NCBI GenBank assembly: GCA_963558075.1
Contig: CAUWFN010000065.1
Coordinates: 1 to 6,057, forward strand
Direction of reading: 5' to 3'
Source: CALHKP01 sp963558075
GTDB taxonomy: Bacteria; Bacillota; Clostridia; Peptostreptococcales; Anaerovoracaceae
DNA length: 6,057 nt
Made by a program: the position numbers and the translations under genes. Position 1 is the first letter of the stretch, and each line of letters starts with the position of its first letter. The notes under the pieces are model-generated. The model made no database searches, was not told where the DNA came from, and was given only the letters and a program-made list of their open reading frames with translations. This document shows, piece after piece, positions 1 to 5,272 of this stretch.

Positions 1-25
1 CATCGTATATATAAATATCTGTCAT
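1..25 (-). CDS. 5' end of an unidentified gene, truncated by the window edge
   Basis: An ATG at 25-23 is preceded by a strong Shine-Dalgarno sequence (GGGAGGT on the minus strand, 37-31) with a 5-nt spacer. The reading frame stays open to the window edge and gives MTDIYIYD. Eight residues are too few to identify the product. In Bacillus subtilis yerC lies near pcrB, pcrA and ligA, so a PcrA-type helicase is one context-based guess, but nothing in these residues proves it. The gene lies just past the terminator that ends yerC, so it needs either read-through or a promoter upstream of that hairpin. Confidence 0.6.
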
Positions 26-37
26 ATTTTACCTCCC

Positions 38-64
38 AAAAAAAGAGTGCCATTCAGGCACTCT
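38..64 (-). terminator. Intrinsic terminator after yerC
   Basis: On the minus strand a perfect 8-bp stem (AGAGTGCC / GGCACTCT, 64-57 and 51-44) encloses a 5-nt loop (TGAAT, 56-52). It runs straight into a T-run at 44-38, of which the first T closes the stem. The stem begins 6 nt after the yerC stop codon. The plus strand has no T-run after the hairpin, so this works only for leftward transcription. It is the only convincing terminator in the window and marks the 3' end of the ftsE-to-yerC group. The T-run touches the ribosome binding site of the next gene. Confidence 0.9.
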
Positions 65-70
65 CAAATT

Positions 71-367
71 CTATTTTTCTTCCAGTCTTTCTAGGACACG
101 TCTATATCCGTCAGCACCGTAAACAATGCACTTGTTTATCCTGCTTATCGTTGCAGTAGACGCATTTGTCTCTTTTTCTATTTCACTGTAGGTTTTCTTC
201 TGTGTAAGGAGTTTTGCTACCTGTAATCTCTGAGCTATTGCATGAATTTCGTTTATAGTACATATATCCTCAAAAAAACGATAACAGTCTTCCCTGTCAT
301 TTAAAGTTAAAATGGCATCAAACAGCTCATCAACATCGCTGCTTTTAAATTTTGATTCGTACGCCAT
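71..367 (-). CDS. yerC: YerC/YecD-type TrpR-superfamily transcriptional regulator
   Basis: This is a 98-residue, all-helical protein of the Trp repressor superfamily, YerC/YecD branch. The helix-turn-helix lies around residues 57-84 (KKTYSEIEKETNASTATISR, then INKCIVYG). The segment from STATISRINKC to YGADGY is typical of this branch. The start is set at 367 because AAAGGAG (381-375) sits 7 nt upstream; an in-frame ATG at 388 would lie upstream of that site and have no such signal. YerC proteins have been linked to histidine-biosynthesis control in Gram-positive bacteria (HisR); that is family knowledge, not visible here. By eye, Arg76 matches the DNA-proximal ligand-contacting Arg84 of E. 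coli TrpR, whereas its Ser88 position appears to be Cys80, so tryptophan is not an obvious ligand. The gene has its own promoter and is followed directly by a terminator. No his or trp gene is present in the window. Confidence 0.9.
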   Translation of the reverse strand: MAYESKFKSSDVDELFDAILTLNDREDCYRFFEDICTINEIHAIAQRLQVAKLLTQKKTYSEIEKETNASTATISRINKCIVYGADGYRRVLERLEEK

Positions 368-374
368 AATAAAA

Positions 375-381
375 CTCCTTT
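375..381 (-). promoter_or_regulatory. Ribosome binding site fixing the yerC start
   Basis: AAAGGAG on the minus strand lies 7 nt before the ATG at 367-365. This places the yerC start seven codons inside the longest open frame, whose first ATG at 388 is upstream of this site. Confidence 0.85.
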
Positions 382-398
382 CTATCACTTTAGCACGT

Positions 399-413
399 TA
401 TACTGTTAGTATA
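399..413. promoter_or_regulatory. Perfect 15-bp dyad over the yerC -10 and start region (candidate operator)
   Basis: The plus strand reads TATACT-GTT-AGTATA, a perfect 6-bp inverted repeat with a 3-bp spacer. Its right half (408-413) is the yerC -10 hexamer on the minus strand, and the left half covers the predicted transcription start near 400. A dimeric helix-turn-helix protein bound here would block the promoter, and the adjacent gene encodes such a protein. Autorepression is therefore an attractive inference. A symmetric -10 box could also arise by chance, since TATACT is already a promoter word. Confidence 0.45.
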
Positions 414-436
414 CCATCATGCTATATCAAAGTCAA
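408..436 (-). promoter_or_regulatory. Sigma-A-type promoter of yerC
   Basis: On the minus strand TTGACT (436-431) is separated by exactly 17 nt from TATACT (413-408), each one base from consensus. The -35 hexamer begins on the last base of the final Asp codon of the S41 peptidase gene and includes its TGA stop (435-433). The predicted start near 400 gives a leader of roughly 33 nt before the yerC ATG. This lets yerC be expressed independently of upstream read-through. Confidence 0.75.
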
Positions 437-1611
437 TCAGCCTGTTTCAGCAGACTTATCGCTTTTAGGAGCTGCACATCTTCTTTGTCTTCTGCTGTCA
501 AATTAACCTCGTAGTCAGGTGTTATTCCCTTTCCATGAATGACATTTCCGCTAGGTGAAAAATACTGTCTTGTTGTCACAGTCATTCCTGTTTTATCATT
601 GAAAATACGCGTTTCCTGCACGATTCCCTTACCAAATGTCTTCTTTCCGACTATCGGGCCGCCTTTATTGTCTTTGATAGCTCCTGCAAGTACCTCTGCG
701 CTGCTTGCTGTATTTTCGTTTACAAGTAGAACATAGTTCATGGATGTGTGCTTTCCATCTGAGTTAAAAGTCTCTTTCTTGCCCTTTTTTGTTTTCGTAT
801 AAGTTATGCTGCACTCCGGAAGAAGTATGTCTGCGACATTTACGCCTTCTTCAAACAGCCCGCCTGGATTATTTCGTAAATCTATTACTGCACTTTTTAC
901 ATTTTTCTTTTCTAATTCTGCGAGCGCCTTTTCGAAATCTTTTGATGTGTCCTCACCAAAACTGCTGATTCTCACATATCCAATATTTCCATCTAAAATG
1001 CCAGCATCCACAGTGGATTCTTTGATTTCTCCACGCGTAACTGTAACCTCATATTCTTTTCCGTCTCGAACATATTTTATCTTAACCTGGCTTCCAGTCT
1101 TTCCCTTTATTGCGGCACTAAATTCTTCTGATGATTTATACGTTTTCCCGTCAACCTCTGTAATTACGTCCTTAGGCTTTATGCCAGCGACATCAGCTGG
1201 GCCATTCTTTACGACATCAACAACCTCAAACTTTTCACTATCTCCGTTTCTGAACAAAACTCCGATTCCGGAAAAGCTTCCGTTTACACGCTCTTCGAGT
1301 TCTTTTACATCAGCCTCTGTCATGTATTTTGTGTATTTATCGCCGTAGCTATCAAACAGAGCCTTATACACAGCCTCCATCTGAGCATCCTTGTCTATAT
1401 CCCACAAAAAGCTGTCATTTGCAGCCTTTTGCATATCATAAAATTTTCCGACCTGCTTCTCCATATCAGAAAATCTCTTGTAACTATCATCTGAAATAAT
1501 ATGAAACCCCATTAGTCTAAGTCCGATAATTACAGCAGCTACCGCCGCAACCGCAATCACGACTGTGTGAAGTGTTTTTTTCAGATTAAATGAGTATTTT
1601 TTTTCTTCCAT
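433..1611 (-). CDS. S41 family carboxy-terminal processing peptidase (CtpA/CtpB-like)
   Basis: This is a 392-residue membrane-anchored serine protease. A short cytoplasmic N-terminus is followed by one membrane segment (about residues 16-36), then an extracytoplasmic helical region with a PDZ domain at about 112-195 (GSFSGIGVLF, then AGIKPKDVITEVDGK), and the S41 core from about 205. The Ser-Lys-Gln triad appears intact: Ser303 in NENTASSAEVLAG, and Lys328 and Gln332 in FGKGIVQ. These keep the 25- and 4-residue spacings known from CtpB. The glycine-containing strand RNNPGG (246-251) is also present. Length is normal. The ATG at 1611 has AGGAG (1625-1621) with a 9-nt spacer, and the start lies 15 nt after recJ. 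B. subtilis likewise has ctpB downstream of ftsEX. Family members trim C-termini of envelope proteins; an action on the hydrolase or FtsX encoded nearby is inference. No terminator separates it from yerC. Confidence 0.93.
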   Translation of the reverse strand: MEEKKYSFNLKKTLHTVVIAVAAVAAVIIGLRLMGFHIISDDSYKRFSDMEKQVGKFYDMQKAANDSFLWDIDKDAQMEAVYKALFDSYGDKYTKYMTEADVKELEERVNGSFSGIGVLFRNGDSEKFEVVDVVKNGPADVAGIKPKDVITEVDGKTYKSSEEFSAAIKGKTGSQVKIKYVRDGKEYEVTVTRGEIKESTVDAGILDGNIGYVRISSFGEDTSKDFEKALAELEKKNVKSAVIDLRNNPGGLFEEGVNVADILLPECSITYTKTKKGKKETFNSDGKHTSMNYVLLVNENTASSAEVLAGAIKDNKGGPIVGKKTFGKGIVQETRIFNDKTGMTVTTRQYFSPSGNVIHGKGITPDYEVNLTAEDKEDVQLLKAISLLKQAD

Positions 1612-1626
1612 ATATTAATGCTCCTG

Positions 1627-3264
1627 TTATTCAGCATCGTAAACTTCTATCTGTAGATAACTCTTTCCATTCCAGAATTCTTTGGTAATATTTCCTGTTA
1701 TCCTTACATTGCCGTTTGACGATTCTATTGCATTTTCAATCTTATCAGCCTTCTTGAAGCTTACGCACTTTATGTTTCTGCCGTCAGAAAGTATCCCTGT
1801 AAATCTGAGGTACTGTTTCTCATTTCCCATACGTGAAATGTCTTTTGCTTTCAGCTGTATGCCAAATACTGGCTTTTGGTTGTCTCTTCCAAAAGGCTCA
1901 AGAAGCTGCATCTGATTAATCAAATCATCATCTATATTTTCTGCTCCAAGCTCTGCATCAAAGGAAGCCTTCTCATTTAAAAGCTCAGGCTTCTCCTCGT
2001 ACAGTGAATTTAGCTCTGACTCAATACATGCTCTAAGCTCTCCGATTTTTGACTTTTCTATTGTAAAACCGCAGGCCGCAGCATGTCCGCCGAATCTAGT
2101 AAATAGCTTTTCACATTTTTTGAGTATAGCATGAATGTTCACGCCTTCTATACTTCTACCTGTTCCTTTGTAGAAGTTTTCGTCTGTAGGCGTCACTATT
2201 AGAGAAGGTACGTTATAGGTTTCCTTTAACTTACCTGCAACTATACCTGTAATGCCCTCGTGAGCATTCTCAAGCTCAAGAAGAATGAATCTGTCATTTG
2301 CATACTTTTCTTCTACTATCCTCTGGCACTCTTTATAAAGCTCATTTTGTTTGCTCTTTCTAAGATTATTGTAGCCTATAAGCTTTTCAACACCTGATTC
2401 TGCCGATGCTTTTGACTTTGTCTGCATTACCTCTGCAGCACAGTCTGCATCGGCCATACGACCTGAAGCATTTATGTAAGGAACGATTCTAAAAGAAACA
2501 TCCTCTGACTTGATGCTACCCTGCTTAAGTCCTACCGAATCTATCAGCTGCTTGAGACCTTTCCTCTGGGTAATGTTCAGCGCTCTAAGACCAAATTTTG
2601 CTAGAGTTCTGTTTTCATCAACAAGAGGAACGATATCTCCAATAGTACCTATACCTACAAGATCAAGGTTTCTAGTTATTACTGATTTTGGAAGTCCAGA
2701 AACATCTGCAACTGCCTGCGCAAGCTTAAATGCAACACCTACGCCTGCAAGATATCTAAACGGATATCTATTTTCGGGATGCATAGGATTAATTACAAGA
2801 CAGTCCGGAACACGCTCTCCCATAGAGTGATGGTCAGTGACTATAATATCAAGACCTATGCGCTTTGCATATCTCACTTCAACATATGAAACACTTCCGC
2901 AGTCAACGGTTATAATAAGGTCTGCTCCCATCTCTTTGATTTTGTCTATAGCATCGCAGTTGAGTCCATAGCCTTCGTCAAATCTTGATGGTATATAGTA
3001 GATAAGATTTTCTGTAAGATGTCCAAGTACATCCATCAAAAGCGATACTGATGTAACTCCATCTGCATCATAATCACCATATATGCAGATTTTCTTTTCG
3101 TCTTCTATTGCAGACAATATTAAATCCACCCCTTCTTCCATATTCGGAAGAAGGAATGGATCATATGTCTTTTGAGGTTTGTCAGAGATGAATTCTGCAA
3201 CTTCATCCTCTGACACTATACCTCTATTATTCATAATTTGTAATATGATTGGATTTATCTTCAT
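1627..3264 (-). CDS. recJ: Single-stranded-DNA-specific 5'-3' exonuclease RecJ
   Basis: This 545-residue cytoplasmic DHH/DHHA1 phosphoesterase degrades single-stranded DNA 5' to 3' in recombination and mismatch repair. The metal-binding motifs are in order: GDYDADG (63-69), DCGS (121-124), DHH (144-146), and GTIGDIVPL (206-214). NASGRM (265-270) follows. The DHHA1 region has GRSIEGVNI (369-377) and GGHAAACGF (392-400). A C-terminal OB-type region includes LLEPFGRDNQKPVF (454-467), slightly off the usual PFGxGNPxP pattern. The protein starts close to the NNRGI helix and lacks the roughly 15-20 leading residues of many RecJ proteins. An in-frame stop at 3273-3271 rules out a longer upstream start. 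Its Shine-Dalgarno sequence is weak (GAGGCGAG, 3281-3274). It lies 20 nt after the hydrolase gene and 15 nt before the S41 gene, so it is probably co-transcribed with the cell-wall genes. A strong mRNA hairpin lies within codons 35-47. Confidence 0.95.
   Translation of the reverse strand: MKINPIILQIMNNRGIVSEDEVAEFISDKPQKTYDPFLLPNMEEGVDLILSAIEDEKKICIYGDYDADGVTSVSLLMDVLGHLTENLIYYIPSRFDEGYGLNCDAIDKIKEMGADLIITVDCGSVSYVEVRYAKRIGLDIIVTDHHSMGERVPDCLVINPMHPENRYPFRYLAGVGVAFKLAQAVADVSGLPKSVITRNLDLVGIGTIGDIVPLVDENRTLAKFGLRALNITQRKGLKQLIDSVGLKQGSIKSEDVSFRIVPYINASGRMADADCAAEVMQTKSKASAESGVEKLIGYNNLRKSKQNELYKECQRIVEEKYANDRFILLELENAHEGITGIVAGKLKETYNVPSLIVTPTDENFYKGTGRSIEGVNIHAILKKCEKLFTRFGGHAAACGFTIEKSKIGELRACIESELNSLYEEKPELLNEKASFDAELGAENIDDDLINQMQLLEPFGRDNQKPVFGIQLKAKDISRMGNEKQYLRFTGILSDGRNIKCVSFKKADKIENAIESSNGNVRITGNITKEFWNGKSYLQIEVYDAE
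3124..3161 (-). repeat. Inverted repeat forming a 16-bp RNA hairpin within recJ
   Basis: In the recJ mRNA, AUCCAUUCCUUCUUCC (3161-3146) pairs without interruption with GGAAGAAGGGGUGGAU (3139-3124) around a 6-nt loop GAAUAU (3145-3140). Fourteen pairs are Watson-Crick and two are G-U. On the opposite strand those two positions become A-C mismatches, so the full stem exists only in the coding-strand RNA. No U-run follows, so it is not an intrinsic terminator. It begins about 100 nt into the gene and encodes the DPFLLPNMEEGVD region. Whether it has a function is unknown. Confidence 0.6.
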
Positions 3265-3284
3265 TTTAATTTACTCGCCTCAGT

Positions 3285-4355
3285 CTATAAATATCCCATA
3301 GGGTCAACCGGACTTCCACCAATTCTAACCTCGAAGTGTACATGAGGTCCTGTAGAAATACCTGTTGAGCCACATTTTGCAATCACCTGACCCTTTGTTA
3401 CGCGCTGACCTGGTGAAACACAAAGTGAACTGTTATGTCCATAAAGTGTACTTATTCCATCACCATGGTCGATTGTAACAGCATTTCCGTATCCGCCAAA
3501 CCACTGAGCCATCATAACAACTCCAGACTCTGCAGCATATACGTTAGTTCCATATCCTGCACCTATGTCAATACCTGTGTGGCCTGTAGGGATACCTGTT
3601 ACAGGATGAACTCTAAAACCAAATGGCGATGTGATATATCTTGAGTCTGTAGGCCATGCCATTCTGCCAGAGCCCTCATATTCCTTATCAGGATCCTGCT
3701 GCTCGATAATAGTTCCTGTAATTCTATCAGCTTCTGCATTCAGTTCCTCTAGCTTTGACTGAAGCTGGTTGATTTCTCCCTGCATTGCATCAGTCTTCTT
3801 CTTTGCTTCTGCTCTCTGGGTCTCGAGATCTGCTTTTACAACTTTCTGGCTTTCTAACTCTGCCGAAATCTGCTCTCTCTTCACCTGCATAGCCTTGTGC
3901 TGCTCTTCTAGATAAGTCAAAGTCTCCTGATCACCTTCGTATATCTTCTGGAGCATTGAAATATTTGACATTAGCTCAGAAAAACTGCTTGAGCCTAAGA
4001 TTACATCTATGAAACCTACGGAGCCATTTTTGTACATAGTTCTAAGACGTGCTCCTAGATTTTCCTTCTGACTATCGATTTCTTCCTGCATACGTTTTAT
4101 TTCAGCTTCAGCTTTCTGGATTTTTGCCTCACTTTCGGCAAGTTCATCTTCCTTTGCCTTAATCTTCTTGTCGATTTCAGCAACTTCTGCCTTCTGAGCC
4201 TCAATGCTATCAGCAAGCTGTGCTAAATCATTTTTTACCTGGCTCTGCTGGTTTTTTATGTCGCTTAAATCATCTGCATATGCAAGACTTATAGTACCAA
4301 GTGCAACGACAAGTATCATCACTGCACTGAGGATTTTTTTCATTTTACTGTTCAT
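3285..4355 (-). CDS. Secreted coiled-coil M23 (LytM) peptidoglycan hydrolase, probable FtsEX effector
   Basis: This is a 356-residue exported protein. A signal peptide has a basic start, a hydrophobic core at about 8-24 and a likely cleavage after Ala-Tyr-Ala at 27. A long charged coiled coil follows (about 29-218), interrupted near 107-140 by the tip segment MYKNGSVGFIDVILGSSSFS, typical of PcsB/CwlO/EnvC-type coiled coils. The M23 domain covers about 245-356. Zinc and catalytic residues are present: His259 and Asp263 (GHTGID), His307 (LYGHNS), and His338 and His340 (PHVHFE). It should therefore be an active endopeptidase, unlike E. coli EnvC, whose LytM domain is degenerate. ATG 4355 is chosen because AGGTGAT (4365-4359) precedes it and the signal peptide then begins normally; ATG 4421 would overlap ftsX by 43 bp and add a long pre-sequence. 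It lies 23 nt after ftsX. Control by FtsEX through the coiled coil is inferred from homologous systems. Confidence 0.93.
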   Translation of the reverse strand: MNSKMKKILSAVMILVVALGTISLAYADDLSDIKNQQSQVKNDLAQLADSIEAQKAEVAEIDKKIKAKEDELAESEAKIQKAEAEIKRMQEEIDSQKENLGARLRTMYKNGSVGFIDVILGSSSFSELMSNISMLQKIYEGDQETLTYLEEQHKAMQVKREQISAELESQKVVKADLETQRAEAKKKTDAMQGEINQLQSKLEELNAEADRITGTIIEQQDPDKEYEGSGRMAWPTDSRYITSPFGFRVHPVTGIPTGHTGIDIGAGYGTNVYAAESGVVMMAQWFGGYGNAVTIDHGDGISTLYGHNSSLCVSPGQRVTKGQVIAKCGSTGISTGPHVHFEVRIGGSPVDPMGYL

Positions 4356-4358
4356 TTT

Positions 4359-4365
4359 ATCACCT
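4359..4365 (-). promoter_or_regulatory. Ribosome binding site fixing the M23 hydrolase start
   Basis: AGGTGAT on the minus strand matches the 3' part of the Shine-Dalgarno consensus and sits just before ATG 4355-4353. Neither the upstream ATG at 4421 nor the next in-frame ATG at 4343 has a comparable site. Confidence 0.7.
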
Positions 4366-4378
4366 ACACTCCCTGTTT

Positions 4379-5272
4379 TTATGTATCGAGGAATCTTCTC
4401 ATAGAAACTATACTTCCGCATGCTCCCACGCTCACGCCCATTGCAAGGAATATGATTATAAGGTTAAGTGCCATATATCCTGCTGGAACAAGCGGTGATG
4501 AGAACATTGTCATTACCTGCATTCCTATCGCTGCAACAACTCTGCTATATGCAAAGAATGTAATAACAGCTGATATAACCGAGGAGATTACTCCGATAAT
4601 TATACCTTCAACAAGGAATGGTCCTCTGATAAACCAGTTCGTTGCGCCAACATACTTCATAATTTCGATTTCTTTTGCCCTTGCAAATACAGTAAGCTTA
4701 ATTGTATTTGAAACGACTACTACAGAAACCACTATCAAAAATATCATTAGTATGACTGCACCAATTTGAACTGCATTAGTAACAGTTGTAAGTTTTTCTA
4801 TTGTCTCTTTGTAATATCTTACGTCTTCTACATTTTCGATGTTTGCCGACTCATCGATTACTTTGTTTACAGATTCAATCGAATCAACCCTTGCAAGAAC
4901 GGAGTTTGGAAGAGGATTCTCTCCAAGTGAATCTAGTAGATATCCATTTTCTCCCCAACGCATTTTCATTATGTTCATTGCATCGTCTTTTGTTCTGTAT
5001 GATGTTTTTTCTACACCCTTGACATTATCAAGATTATCCATGATTTCCTGGGCCTGCTCTGGGGTTACATCATCCTTTAGGAACAGTTCAACCTCATCGT
5101 AATCTGATTTTATCATCTCTGTGAACAAGTTTACGTTTACAGAGAGAACAAAGAAAAGTCCCAAGATAAGCATCATTGCTGTAATTGCGAAGATTGAAGC
5201 AAGAGCCATGCCTTTGTTTCTTCTTACCTGGGTGAAGGCCTGTTTTACATTATATAATATACGATTAAACAT
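4379..5272 (-). CDS. ftsX: Cell division protein FtsX (membrane component of FtsEX)
   Basis: This 297-residue protein has the type VII ABC-type membrane layout. After a basic cytoplasmic N-terminus comes TM1 (about 22-46), an extracytoplasmic domain (about 47-165), TM2 (168-190), a cytoplasmic loop with AKEIEIMKYVGATNWFIRGP (199-218), TM3 (220-245), a short outer loop and TM4 (265-290). The AKEIEIMKYVGA loop is the hallmark that contacts FtsE. FtsX does not transport; it passes FtsE's ATP cycle to an extracytoplasmic hydrolase. The length matches Firmicutes FtsX. ATG 5272 is chosen because GGAGGGG (5283-5277) precedes it and the protein then starts with the usual FNRILYNVKQAF. An ATG at 5338 would add 22 untypical residues and lie deep in ftsE. 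The start overlaps the end of ftsE by 8 bp, which suggests translational coupling and balanced FtsE:FtsX synthesis. The hydrolase gene follows after 23 nt. Confidence 0.95.
   Translation of the reverse strand: MFNRILYNVKQAFTQVRRNKGMALASIFAITAMMLILGLFFVLSVNVNLFTEMIKSDYDEVELFLKDDVTPEQAQEIMDNLDNVKGVEKTSYRTKDDAMNIMKMRWGENGYLLDSLGENPLPNSVLARVDSIESVNKVIDESANIENVEDVRYYKETIEKLTTVTNAVQIGAVILMIFLIVVSVVVVSNTIKLTVFARAKEIEIMKYVGATNWFIRGPFLVEGIIIGVISSVISAVITFFAYSRVVAAIGMQVMTMFSSPLVPAGYMALNLIIIFLAMGVSVGACGSIVSMRRFLDT

Noticed and set aside
806..1348. A 180-codon open frame on the plus strand.
   Set aside because: It lies entirely opposite the S41 peptidase PDZ and catalytic regions, has no good ribosome binding site or recognisable domain, and its Ser/Phe/Pro-rich composition is that of an antisense shadow.
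2402..2454. A perfect 8-bp inverted repeat (GCCGATGC / GCATCGGC) with a 37-nt spacer within recJ.
   Set aside because: Repeats of this size and spacing are expected several times by chance in 6 kb, and it arises from repeated Ala-Asp and Ser-Ala codons.
2510..2830. A 106-codon plus-strand open frame opposite recJ.
   Set aside because: It is antisense to conserved RecJ motifs, without a start signal or recognisable product.
3965..3997. A bulged hairpin of about 8 bp (TTAGGCTCA / TGAGCTAA) in the hydrolase gene.
   Set aside because: It is interrupted by a bulge, has no U-run and lies in the coiled-coil tip codons; not distinguishable from chance.
4452..5102. Several overlapping plus-strand open frames of 73-105 codons opposite ftsX.
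   Set aside because: They mirror hydrophobic and acidic ftsX codons, overlap one another in different frames, and show no translation signals.
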